The position numbers were made by a program, and so were the translations under genes. From contig NZ_VUOS01000041.1 in NCBI RefSeq assembly GCF_009829325.1, positions 1-35,281 on the forward strand: a stretch of 35,281 nucleotides of DNA, written 5' to 3'. Under the pieces are notes generated by a model. It saw only the letters and a program-made list of their open reading frames with translations. It was not told the origin of the DNA and ran no database searches. Shown piece after piece: positions 16,373-24,395 of the stretch. Position 1 is the first letter of the stretch. Each line of letters starts with the position of its first letter. The DNA is from Nocardia sp. CY41 (GTDB taxonomy: Bacteria; Actinomycetota; Actinomycetes; Mycobacteriales; Mycobacteriaceae).

Positions 16373-16504
16373 CACTGCCTCCTCTCCTGCATCCAGCGAC
16401 TTCCCGCAACCGTCGTCGGCAAACCCCTGGAAACGGGCGGCGCGTCCGCGATCGGCTGTGCGCCGCCGCCGGCGCCGGAGATCGCGGCTGTGTGGCGGCG
16501 ACCG

Positions 16505-18103
16505 TCAGCTACGGGTGAACACGCCGAGGTGCTCGGTGTCGTAGTACTCCAGGGTGAGTTCGGCGCCGCGGAAGGTCGCCTTGGAGACCGAGCCGTGATT
16601 GGCGTTCTCGCCAGGTGGCGTGAAGACGAAAGTGTCGCCGTCCCAGTGTTTCAGAGGGAATGTCATGTTGTCGGGGCCGAGGGTGAGGGTGAGGAGCTTG
16701 TCGGTGGCGCTGATCGTCGCCGGGCCGTAGTAGGCGTTGTCGTAGGTGCCCGTGTACGACGCGGGCGGCCGCGCGGGAACCGGGTGGCTCGGCGGCTGCT
16801 TGCCGGCCAATGCCCCGGACGGGGCGCCCAGCGGCTCGAACGCCGTGCGATAGAGCGAGCGCCAGTCCTGCTGGATCTTGCCGAACTGGACCAGGTCGGC
16901 GAACTCCGCGTTCAGTGTTTCCGGCACGCCGATCGGCGCCGCGTTGGTGAGTGTCACGATGCCGACATCGGCGGAGGGAATCAAGGTGAACGCGGTGCCC
17001 GCGCCGAGACCGAACGCCCCCGAATGCCCCAGTACGACCCGACCCGAGGCGGAATCGCTCACGTTGAAACCGAATCCGTAGAAGCCCGCGCGTGCGTCCG
17101 GCGTTTTCGGCGGCGCCGAGACGACTTGCGGGGAAATGGCGGGCAGGAGATCTTCCGGTGGCACCAGCACCGAGCCGCCCGCGGAGCCGTCGGCGAGCAC
17201 CATCGTCATCCATTTGGCCATGTCGGTCACCGATGAGCTGACACCTCCGGCCGGAGACTGCGTGTCCGGTTGACGGTGCGGGTTCGCCGGCTCGTACTTC
17301 CCGTCGATCAGAACGTGCCCCTCGGCGCGGTTCGTGCGAGACGCGAAGTCGGCGTACCGCGAGCTGGTCGATGTCATGCCGAGCGGGCTGTAGATCATCT
17401 GCGCCGACAACGTCTCCCAATCGGTCCCCGCGGCCGTGGCTACGGCGACGGCGGCCGCGGTCAGCCCGAAATTGGTGTACTCGTAGGAGTCGCGGAAGGC
17501 GCCCAGCGGCAGCAGCCGAAGCCGGTCGAGGATCTGCTGACGGTCGTAGCCCAAGTCCTCCAGCAGGTCGCCCGCGTGATCGGGCAGTCCGGAGCGGTGT
17601 GCGTACAGGTCGCCCACCGTGACATGCTCGGTGACGTAAGGGTCGGCGAGTGTGAAGGACGGCAGCAGCCTGTGCACCGGCGTGTCCCATTCGACACCCC
17701 CTGCGGCGATCCGGCGGGCGACGACCGTCGCTCCGATCGGCTTGGAGAGCGACGCCAGCTGGAAGACCGTATCCGGGTCGACCTTCTCCTGGGTGACGAC
17801 GTTGCGGACACCGAATCCTCTGCTGTAGACGACCTTTCCGCCGTGCACGACGGCGACCGCCATGCCGGGGATGCCAGCGGAGGCGAGCAGGCCGTCCGCG
17901 AGCTGGTCCAGTTCGCTCACGGCATCATCGATCCGGCCCTCCGGTATCGGCACACCGGCGACCTGATTGGGCATCGCCGCGGAACTCGGGGACGCTCCCG
18001 TCGCCGTGGAGGCCGAGTCGCCGTCGCCGCATCCGGTCATGGCGAGGATCGCGGCCACCGCCACGGCTGTGGGAGCGAGCAGTGCCCGGCGCAGTGTGCT
18101 CAC
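16505..18103 (-). CDS. Serine hydrolase lipoprotein (class C beta-lactamase / DD-peptidase-like)
   Basis: 532 residues from GTG 18103, with GGAGG 6 bases upstream. The signal peptide ends in a lipobox-like AMTGC, so Cys25 is probably lipidated and the protein anchored outside the membrane. The beta-lactamase-related serine hydrolase motifs are intact: Ser118-xx-Lys121 (ASLSK), Tyr209-x-Asn211 (YTN) and a later HSG in GHSGAFGLG. A C-terminal beta-rich domain of about 100 residues starts near YTGTYDNAYYGPA, as in class C-like esterases and DD-peptidases. Likely roles are ester or peptide hydrolysis in the envelope; the substrate is unknown. The cholesterol oxidase gene lies downstream on the same strand, 131 bases away, so it may be a separate unit. 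Confidence 0.87.
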   Translation of the reverse strand: MSTLRRALLAPTAVAVAAILAMTGCGDGDSASTATGASPSSAAMPNQVAGVPIPEGRIDDAVSELDQLADGLLASAGIPGMAVAVVHGGKVVYSRGFGVRNVVTQEKVDPDTVFQLASLSKPIGATVVARRIAAGGVEWDTPVHRLLPSFTLADPYVTEHVTVGDLYAHRSGLPDHAGDLLEDLGYDRQQILDRLRLLPLGAFRDSYEYTNFGLTAAAVAVATAAGTDWETLSAQMIYSPLGMTSTSSRYADFASRTNRAEGHVLIDGKYEPANPHRQPDTQSPAGGVSSSVTDMAKWMTMVLADGSAGGSVLVPPEDLLPAISPQVVSAPPKTPDARAGFYGFGFNVSDSASGRVVLGHSGAFGLGAGTAFTLIPSADVGIVTLTNAAPIGVPETLNAEFADLVQFGKIQQDWRSLYRTAFEPLGAPSGALAGKQPPSHPVPARPPASYTGTYDNAYYGPATISATDKLLTLTLGPDNMTFPLKHWDGDTFVFTPPGENANHGSVSKATFRGAELTLEYYDTEHLGVFTRS

Positions 18104-18188
18104 GGGTCGCCTCCTGGCTTTTGTAGCGACAAAAGACCAGATAAAGGCTAGTCCAGCGGAGGTTGCTGCGCGGCTGGTTCAAAGGTTT

Positions 18189-18208
18189 CGCGGCGGGGCC
18201 CCGCCGCG
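18189..18208 (-). terminator. 20-bp GC palindrome after choD
   Basis: CGCGGCGGGG is followed directly by its exact reverse complement, 27 bases past the ChoD stop on the minus strand. On that strand it is followed by AAACCTTTGAA. It is probably the choD terminator. Confidence 0.5.
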
Positions 18209-18234
18209 GTGTCCGGTCGATCGTTGCCTCGGAC

Positions 18235-19956
18235 CTATCCGGCGGCAGGTGTCTCCTTGATCTCCACGATCGGCAGCACCAGCGCTGCGGGCGAACTCGC
18301 CGGAACGGCCGGGTTCGCCGGCGCGATCGGAGCGATGCGACGGTATCCGGTGCCCACCGGTGGGCGGGTGTCCACCTCGCCCTTGTTGGGCCAGTACGCC
18401 GCCGCCCGTTCGGCCTGGGCGGTGATCGTCAGCGAGGGGTTGACGCCCAGGTTGGCCGAGACCGCCGCGCCGTCGACCACGCTGAGCGTGGGATAGCCGT
18501 ACACGCGGTGGTAGGCGTCGATCACGCCGTGCTCGGCGTCGGCCCCGATCACCGCGCCGCCGAGGAAGTGGGCCGTGAGCGGGATGTTGAAGATCTCGCC
18601 CCAGCTGCCGCCCGCGATTCCCCCGATCTTCTCCGCGACGCGCCTGGTCACGTCGTTGCCCACCGGGATCCACGTGGGATTGGGCTCGCCGTGGCCTTGC
18701 TTGCTGGTGAGCTTGCGGCCGAACAGGCCACGCTTGGTGTAGGTGGTGATCGAATTGTCCAAGTGCTGCATGACGAGCGAAATGATGGTGCGTTCGCTCC
18801 AGTTCTTGGTGCTCAGGAAGCTGAGCAGGTTCATCGGATGCCGGAGCACCATGCCGAGGAAACGCAGCCAGCGCGGGATGCGTCCGCCGCCGTCGACCAT
18901 GAGCGTCTGGAGTAAGCCCATCGAGTTGGAGCCCTTGCCGTAGCGGACCGGCTCGATGTGCGTGTCCGGGGTGGGGTGGATGGAGGAGGTGATCGCGACG
19001 CCTTTGGTGAAGTCGGTGCCGGGACGCACTTTTTTGGTGGCCGCGCCGACGATCGATTCCGAGTTGGTGCGGGTCAGCACGCCGAGGCGATCGGACAGGT
19101 CGGGCAGCACGCCTTTGTCGCGCATGGCGAACAGCAGCTTCTGGGTGCCGCGCGTGCCCGCGGCGAGCACGACGTGCGAGGCGGTGAGCGTGCGGGGCTG
19201 TTTGCGTAGCCAGGCGCCGGTGCGGGCGGTGGAGACGTCCCAGGTGCCGTCGGGATGCGGCCGCAGCTCGGTGACCGTCGTCATCGGAATGACCTCGGCT
19301 CCGGCCTGTTCCGCCAGGTAGAGGTAGTTCTTCACAAGCGTGTTCTTCGCGCCGTACTTGCAGCCCACCATGCAGTCGCCGCATTCGACGCATCCGCTTC
19401 GCTCCGGGCCGACGCCGCCGAAGTACGGGTCCGGCACGGTTTTGCCAGGCTCGCCGAAGAACACGCCGACGGGCGTCTGCACGAACGTGTCGCCCACGCC
19501 CATGTCGTCGGCGACGGCCTTGAAGACCTCGTCGGCGGGCGTCATGTGAGGATTGCGTACCACGCCGAGCATCTGCTGCGCCCGCTCGTAGTAGGGGGTC
19601 AACTCGTCGCGCCAGTCGGTGATGTCGCGCCACTGCGGATCACGGAAGAACGGCTCCGGCGGCACGTACAGCGTGTTCGCGTAATTCAACGAACCGCCGC
19701 CGACGCCGGCGCCGCCGAGGATGAGGACGTTGCGCAGGGGATGGATACGCTGGATCCCGTAGCAGCCGAGCGCGGGCGCCCAGAGGAACTTCTTCAACTG
19801 CCAGCTGTTCTCGGGCAACTCGTCGTCGGCGAAGCGCCTGCCCGCCTCCAGTACGCCGACCTTGTACCCCTTCTCCACCAGCCGAAGCGCGGTGACGCTG
19901 CCGCCGAACCCGGAACCGACGATCAGCACGTCGAAATCCGTCGTCCGCTGGTCCAT
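18235..19956 (-). CDS. choD: Cholesterol oxidase ChoD-type GMC oxidoreductase
   Basis: 573 residues from ATG 19956, close to the length of mycobacterial ChoD (about 578). The FAD motif GSGFGGSV spans 14-21, an ILGGAGVGGGSLNYAN block lies at 79-94, and the C-terminal IGADAEHGVIDAYHRVYGYP and NLGVNPSLTITAQAE blocks are typical of the GMC/cholesterol oxidase group. Such enzymes oxidise a 3-beta-hydroxy sterol to the 3-keto product with FAD. A cluster Cys189-Cys192-Cys195-Cys199 (CVECGDCMVGCK) resembles a ferredoxin-type iron-sulphur motif. No signal peptide is seen, so it should be cytoplasmic or peripheral. A TetR gene is divergent, 186 bases away, and a TetR-like operator lies in between. The sterol substrate is inferred from the family. 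Confidence 0.85.
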   Translation of the reverse strand: MDQRTTDFDVLIVGSGFGGSVTALRLVEKGYKVGVLEAGRRFADDELPENSWQLKKFLWAPALGCYGIQRIHPLRNVLILGGAGVGGGSLNYANTLYVPPEPFFRDPQWRDITDWRDELTPYYERAQQMLGVVRNPHMTPADEVFKAVADDMGVGDTFVQTPVGVFFGEPGKTVPDPYFGGVGPERSGCVECGDCMVGCKYGAKNTLVKNYLYLAEQAGAEVIPMTTVTELRPHPDGTWDVSTARTGAWLRKQPRTLTASHVVLAAGTRGTQKLLFAMRDKGVLPDLSDRLGVLTRTNSESIVGAATKKVRPGTDFTKGVAITSSIHPTPDTHIEPVRYGKGSNSMGLLQTLMVDGGGRIPRWLRFLGMVLRHPMNLLSFLSTKNWSERTIISLVMQHLDNSITTYTKRGLFGRKLTSKQGHGEPNPTWIPVGNDVTRRVAEKIGGIAGGSWGEIFNIPLTAHFLGGAVIGADAEHGVIDAYHRVYGYPTLSVVDGAAVSANLGVNPSLTITAQAERAAAYWPNKGEVDTRPPVGTGYRRIAPIAPANPAVPASSPAALVLPIVEIKETPAAG

Positions 19957-19997
19957 GTGGAACTCCTCGATCGTGTCGCCAGTGACTCGGCTAACAC

Positions 19998-20009
19998 TAC
20001 TCTCGGGTA
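19998..20009. promoter_or_regulatory. Candidate TetR operator between choD and tetR
   Basis: TACTCTCGGGTA is an imperfect palindrome (TACnCnnGnGTA), 42 bases upstream of the choD start. Similar TAC-C/G-GTA sites are common for actinobacterial TetR repressors. Sequence inference only. Confidence 0.35.
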
Positions 20010-20142
20010 AGTAACGGTACGCAAGTCGGCTGGAATCAGCGGATCGTTCCGGTATTCGGGTTTGCCCGCCGTTGTCCGACCCGTTTCAGAGCGTTGCTCA
20101 CGTTAGTTGACAATGCTCTCTGAAGCGCGCATCGTTGCTGCT

Positions 20143-20841
20143 ATGCCGACGACACCCCGAGCCCGCGCCAGGGCCCAGACCATGAACGACATCGTCCGGA
20201 TCGGGCGGGAACACTTGGCGACCGAGGGCGCCGCGGCCCTGTCGCTGCGCGCGGTCGCGCGTGACCTCGGCGTCGTCTCCTCGGCCGTCTACCGGTATGT
20301 CCGCAGTCGCGACGAATTGCTGACCTTGCTCGTGGTCGACGGATACAACGCCCTCGGCGACGCGGTCGACGGCGCGCTGGCCGAGTGCGGAGACGATCCG
20401 ATCGAGGGGCTGCGGATCCTCGGGCGCACGGTGCGGCGATGGGCGCTGGCGGAAACGGCCCGTTACGGGCTGCTGTTCGGCACGCCGGTACCCGGCTACG
20501 ACGCACCGGCCACCGAGACCGTCGCACCGGGAACCCGGGTGATCGCCACGATGCTGACGCTGTTCGCCGCGGCCCACCGAGCCGGCCGACTCGCGGTGCC
20601 CGCGGCCGAGCCGCGGATCTCCGCGGCGCTCGCGGGCAGTTTCGCGCGCATCCGCGACGAGTTCCAGCTCGGCGTGCCCGACTGGCTGATCGTCCGCGGC
20701 GTGACGTTCTGGGTCGGGCTGTTCGGGGCGGTGAGCGCGGACGTCTTCGACATGTACGGCGCCGATACCTTCGCCGACCGCGACGAGCTGTTCGAACTGC
20801 AGCTGGACGGGCTGCTGGACATGCTCGGTCACCGCGCGTGA
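20143..20841 (+). CDS. TetR/AcrR family regulator
   Basis: 232 residues from ATG 20143 (MPTTPRARARAQT). The frame is open to 20107, but the TTG there coincides with a TTGACA -35-like box, so the shorter start is preferred. The N-terminal helix-turn-helix is clear (GAAALSLRAVARDLGVVSSA then VYRYVRSRDELLTLL). The remaining 170 residues form a helical ligand-binding domain without recognisable ligand specificity. It is divergent from choD, the usual arrangement for a local repressor, so it probably controls choD and itself; a sterol or acyl ligand is plausible but unproven. The nitronate monooxygenase gene follows 52 bases downstream on the same strand. Confidence 0.85.
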   Translation: MPTTPRARARAQTMNDIVRIGREHLATEGAAALSLRAVARDLGVVSSAVYRYVRSRDELLTLLVVDGYNALGDAVDGALAECGDDPIEGLRILGRTVRRWALAETARYGLLFGTPVPGYDAPATETVAPGTRVIATMLTLFAAAHRAGRLAVPAAEPRISAALAGSFARIRDEFQLGVPDWLIVRGVTFWVGLFGAVSADVFDMYGADTFADRDELFELQLDGLLDMLGHRA

Positions 20842-20893
20842 GCCGCCGCCGGAACGGGGGAGCGCGCGACCGGCCGCGGCGGCGTGTGCTGCG

Positions 20894-21889
20894 ATGGAGC
20901 GCGTGACGACCTCCAGTCAGCAGTCTCCCGGCTCCGGCATCAGCGCCGCGCTCGCGTGGGCGAATCGGATCGGTGCGCGGATCCCGCTGGTCAACGCCCC
21001 GATGGGCGGCGTAGCGGGCGGACGGCTCGCCGCGGCGGTGACCGCGGCCGGTGGCCTGGGCATGATCGGGATGGGCAGCGCCGGATCGGTGCGGGCGCTC
21101 GAGCAGGAATTGCCGCACCTTCGCGGTGTGACCGGTCCGTTCGGCATCGGTCTGGTCGATTGGGTGGTCGCCGGGCAGCCGGGACTGCTGGAAGCGGCGA
21201 TCGAGGCCCGTCCCGCGCTGATCTCGGTGAGCTTCGGCGATGACCTGGGCTGGGCGGCTCGCGTGGCAGACGCCGGAATCGTGCCTGCCACCCAGGTCTA
21301 CAGCGGGCCGGACGCGCGGCGTGCGCAAGACGCGGGCATCGGCGTCCTCGTCGCACGCGGCGTGCAGGGCGGCGGACACGGAGCCGTGAACGCGCCGCTG
21401 CTGCCGCTCCTGGACGAGGTGCTGGCCGTCGCATCGGTCCCGGTGCTCGCCGCGGGCGGCATCGGCGCACCACGAGAACTGGCAGTCGTGCTCCGGGCCG
21501 GGGCGAGCGGGGGGTGGCTCGGCACCTGCCTCGCGGCGTGCTCGGAATCGCTGCTGCCGGAGGCGGGCCGTCGCGCCCTACTCGCCGCGAGCGGCGCGGA
21601 CACCGTGCTCACCCGCGCCTACGACGTGGGCATGGAATTGCCTTGGCCCACGCGATTTCCCGCGCGGGTACTGCGTACCGGATTCACCGACCGGTGGACC
21701 GGACGCGAAGACGAACTCGCCGCCGATTCGGCGGCCAGGCACGCGCTCACCGCCGCGCTGGACGCGAACGATCCGGCCGTGACGCCGATCGACGCGGGGG
21801 AAGGCGTCGGCCTGGTGACCGTCGTGGAACCGGTCGCGCACGTGCTGGGGCGGTTGTGGTCTGGGGTGGTGGACCCGGGCGCGGGCTGA
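20894..21889 (+). CDS. Nitronate monooxygenase family flavoprotein
   Basis: 331 residues from ATG 20894; GTG 20903 is a possible alternative and neither has a strong ribosome binding site. The FMN barrel features of the 2-nitropropane dioxygenase / NMO family are present: NAPMGGVAGGRLAAAVTAAG near 34-53, LVARGVQGGGHG with the candidate catalytic His, and VPVLAAGGIGAPRELAVVLR with phosphate-binding glycines. Members oxidise alkyl nitronates such as propionate-3-nitronate with FMN and oxygen, though many homologues have unknown substrates. Placement behind tetR and ending 5 bases from the convergent small gene suggests a tetR-NMO transcript. Confidence 0.82.
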   Translation: MERVTTSSQQSPGSGISAALAWANRIGARIPLVNAPMGGVAGGRLAAAVTAAGGLGMIGMGSAGSVRALEQELPHLRGVTGPFGIGLVDWVVAGQPGLLEAAIEARPALISVSFGDDLGWAARVADAGIVPATQVYSGPDARRAQDAGIGVLVARGVQGGGHGAVNAPLLPLLDEVLAVASVPVLAAGGIGAPRELAVVLRAGASGGWLGTCLAACSESLLPEAGRRALLAASGADTVLTRAYDVGMELPWPTRFPARVLRTGFTDRWTGREDELAADSAARHALTAALDANDPAVTPIDAGEGVGLVTVVEPVAHVLGRLWSGVVDPGAG

Positions 21890-21894
21890 GCGGT

Positions 21895-22089
21895 TCAGTC
21901 CTCGCTGCCGGCGCGCTCGCCGAGATAGCGAAGCAACTCGGGATCGGAGGAGGTCAGCCGGTCGACCTCCTCGCCACCGGTGCACTGGTAGAGCGCGACG
22001 GTGACCGAGCCGGACCTGCGCCCCGCGACGCGCCAGATGCCGCCCGAATCGGCCCAGCGCCGCAGCACCGCGACGGGATCGTCGGTCAT
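21895..22089 (-). CDS. Small conserved hypothetical protein
   Basis: 64 residues from ATG 22089, with a strong GGAGGT 5 bases upstream on the minus strand. The sequence has a compact alpha/beta appearance (AVLRRWADSGGIWRVAGRRS, VTVALYQCTGGEEVDRLTSSD, then ELLRYLGER) similar to short actinobacterial proteins of unknown function. There are no membrane segments. It lies between the convergent nitronate monooxygenase and the co-oriented glycosidase gene upstream, whose stop is 42 bases before its start. Confidence 0.7.
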   Translation of the reverse strand: MTDDPVAVLRRWADSGGIWRVAGRRSGSVTVALYQCTGGEEVDRLTSSDPELLRYLGERAGSED

Positions 22090-22131
22090 CGTCTACCTCC
22101 GCTCGGTCGAGTACCGGTCACGACTCCAGTG

Positions 22132-23451
22132 TCACCGCGGGACGGTGACCGGGTCGGAGCAGCCGGCCGGTACGTCGACGAAGGAGCAATCCTTGGGCGC
22201 GCGGGTCGGCCGATAGTCCGGAGCGACGCCGCCGGCACGCGTGATGTCGGTGTATGCGGCCACCGCATCCGTGGGTTTGCGCGCCAGCGTCGGATCGCTC
22301 AGGACGTCGACCGTGTACAGTCCGAAACGCGGTGTGTAGGAACCCCATTCGTAGTTGTCGGTGAGACTCCAGTAGTTGTAGCCGATCAGGTTGATGCCGT
22401 CCGCTTTCGCCCGCTGCAGCCAGTAGACGGTGTCGCGCAGGGAGTCGGCCCGGCTGTAGCCGTCCGCGCGCGGCAAGCCGTTCTCGGTGGGCATTCCGTT
22501 CTCGACGATGTAGAGCGGCTTGCCGGGGAACTGACGGGCGTAGTGCTGCAGCGCGTAATAGATTCCTTCCGGCTGCAGCGGGTTCTTCCACAATTCCGTG
22601 AAATTCCCCGTGGTGGTGAGGCTGTCGGAGGAGAGGCCGTAGTAGTAGTCGATGCCGATGTAATCGAGCTTCGTGCCGATCCGGTCCACCAGCGGCTTGT
22701 TCACCACGTCCTCGGCGGCCGGGATATAGGCGACATTGCTGGTCACCATCGCGTCCGGCTGGACCTGGTGGATGTAGTCGTAGATGCTGTTGTGCGCCTG
22801 AGCGATCCGGTCGTGCATCGCGGCCGCGGCAGCGGGCGGCAATCCGCCGTTGCGCAGCTCGTTCACCAGGTAGAAAGTCGGCTCGTTGAACGTGACCCAC
22901 AACGGTCGATACGGGGCATAGCGATCAACGACCGTGCGCGCGTTGGCCAGCCAGTCCTCGACGATGCCCGGGTTGTTCCAGCCTCCGCGGTCGACCGCCC
23001 ACCCCGGATAGACCCAGTGATCGATGGTGATCATCGGACGCATGCCCGCGGCCGTGATGGCGGCGACGACGTTGTCGTAGAACTGCAATCCCTCCGGGTC
23101 CCATCTGCCCGGCTCGGGCTGCAGACGCGCCCACTCCACGCCGATGCGATACACCTTCACGCCGAGGCCGGCCGCCAGGGCGATGTCCGAGCGGTAGCGC
23201 GTGTAGAAGTCGATCGAATCCCGGTATGGGTCCGTCGTCTTCCCCGACGCGACGTAGCGAGACCAGTTGCTGTCGGGAGCGTGGCCTTCCGATTGATATC
23301 CCGAGGCTGCGACGCCCCAGAGGAAATCCGAGCCCATGGGCGTGACCACGGCGGGTGGCGCGGGCCGGGCGGCGGCCGGAGCGATGCCTGCGAGCAAGAC
23401 CGCGGCGACGGCCGCGAGTGCGGCCGAGACATGGCGGGCGTGGGAACGCAT
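22132..23451 (-). CDS. Secreted family 1 glycoside hydrolase (beta-glycosidase)
   Basis: 439 residues from ATG 23451, with AGGAG 5 bases upstream. A signal peptide occupies about residues 1-29 (ALAAVAAVLLAGIAPAAARP). The GH1 landmarks follow: FLWGVAASGYQSEG near 43-56, acid/base Glu190 in TFNEP, IGIDYYYG at 265-272, nucleophile Glu317 in YIVENGMP, and GYNYWSLTDNYEW near the end. GH1 enzymes retain configuration and cleave beta-glucosides, galactosides or related glycans. Most bacterial GH1 proteins are cytoplasmic, so export is notable and points to an envelope or environmental glycan. The natural substrate cannot be read from sequence. Confidence 0.88.
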   Translation of the reverse strand: MRSHARHVSAALAAVAAVLLAGIAPAAARPAPPAVVTPMGSDFLWGVAASGYQSEGHAPDSNWSRYVASGKTTDPYRDSIDFYTRYRSDIALAAGLGVKVYRIGVEWARLQPEPGRWDPEGLQFYDNVVAAITAAGMRPMITIDHWVYPGWAVDRGGWNNPGIVEDWLANARTVVDRYAPYRPLWVTFNEPTFYLVNELRNGGLPPAAAAAMHDRIAQAHNSIYDYIHQVQPDAMVTSNVAYIPAAEDVVNKPLVDRIGTKLDYIGIDYYYGLSSDSLTTTGNFTELWKNPLQPEGIYYALQHYARQFPGKPLYIVENGMPTENGLPRADGYSRADSLRDTVYWLQRAKADGINLIGYNYWSLTDNYEWGSYTPRFGLYTVDVLSDPTLARKPTDAVAAYTDITRAGGVAPDYRPTRAPKDCSFVDVPAGCSDPVTVPR

Positions 23452-23860
23452 CGAACTCCTGTTCCGAGACGGGTGACGGGCGCTCGTGGACCTCGGCGCA
23501 CGGACCGGGGGAGTGGGTACCACGGGGACAGGGTAACTGGTCGCTTGTCCGTTTTCTGGGAGACGGGGAGTGGGGGCAGCGAGGGGACGAATCTCCTGTA
23601 CTCAGGGTTCGAACCGGGAGAAGGGTATGAGGGTCGTGATGGAAGTGCGTATGGAGCGAGAACAACGCTGTGCTGGCATAAACATTTCGCTACGTAGATA
23701 TGCGCATCTATATATGTCAGCTCTAGAAACCCCTTCGAACCTCAGGACCTACAGACCGAGCAAGGAAGGGAGGGGTGCACCTGAGCAGCCCTCTGTGAGA
23801 TGGCCCTCGGTACCGGCGTGCGGATCCGGTCGGGGACGTATGCCGTGCCAGGATGCGTAT
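23452..23860. other. Divergent intergenic region with an AT-rich island
   Basis: 409 bases between the glycosidase and Ddn-like genes. About 23670-23735 is strikingly AT-rich for this genome and holds TAGAT (23695-23699) and ATCTA (23706-23710) as inverted arms around ATGCGC. It is probably the promoter zone of the co-directional run starting at 23861. The frame of the Ddn-like gene is open upstream through it but is not family-like. Confidence 0.5.
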
Positions 23861-24343
23861 ATGGTCTCCAATCCGCTGCCACCGCTGGCCCGACGGCTCG
23901 CGCAGCAACGCTGGGTGATGCGGACGGCGCCGCTCGTGCTGCGGGTCGAACGCTTGATCCGGCGGGCGAGCGGCGGACGGAAGGGCGTCCTGGACCTGGC
24001 GGGGCTGCCGTCCGTCGAGGTGACCGTCCCGGGACGGAAGACCGGAATCCCGCGCACCACGTCGTTGCTGTACGTGCCACGCGGTGCGGACTTCGTCGTC
24101 CTCGGCTCGAATTGGGGCAGTCCCGCTCATCCGGCCTGGTCGGCGAATCTGCGTGCGGCACAAACCGCTTCGGTCCGACACAAGGGCGAGCGATTCGTGG
24201 TCACGGTGCGCGAGATCACCGGAGTGGAGCGAAAGCCGTACTGGGATCTGGCGGTCGAGTTCTGGCCCGGCTACGCCATGGAGTACGAACGCTCCGGCGG
24301 GCGGTTGTTCCGGATCTTCGAGCTGCGCCGCGTTCTCGATTGA
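23861..24343 (+). CDS. F420-dependent nitroreductase-family (Ddn-like) protein
   Basis: 160 residues from ATG 23861, with AGGA about 9 bases upstream. The split-barrel signature of deazaflavin-dependent nitroreductases is clear: VEVTVPGRKTGIPRTTSLLY at about 49-68, VVLGSNWGSPAHPAWSANLR, and a C-terminal FWPGYAMEYERSGGRLFRIF. In mycobacteria such proteins use reduced F420 to reduce quinones, nitro-drugs or enones. The host must therefore make F420. It is the first gene of a same-strand run with the molybdoenzyme 52 bases downstream; a shared redox-stress role is an inference. Confidence 0.88.
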   Translation: MVSNPLPPLARRLAQQRWVMRTAPLVLRVERLIRRASGGRKGVLDLAGLPSVEVTVPGRKTGIPRTTSLLYVPRGADFVVLGSNWGSPAHPAWSANLRAAQTASVRHKGERFVVTVREITGVERKPYWDLAVEFWPGYAMEYERSGGRLFRIFELRRVLD

Positions 24344-24395
24344 GCGCTGTGGCGAGCGTGGTCCGGGTGACGACGGGGGCGGTTACGGTGGGACG

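Noticed and set aside
23600..23625. tRNA-like TPsiC arm (GGGTTCGAACC)
   Set aside because: No matching acceptor, D or anticodon arms could be built around it.
21514..23697. Long plus-strand open frame antisense to the glycosidase gene
   Set aside because: The minus strand holds a complete GH1 enzyme with signal peptide and catalytic residues; the plus frame has no recognisable domain.
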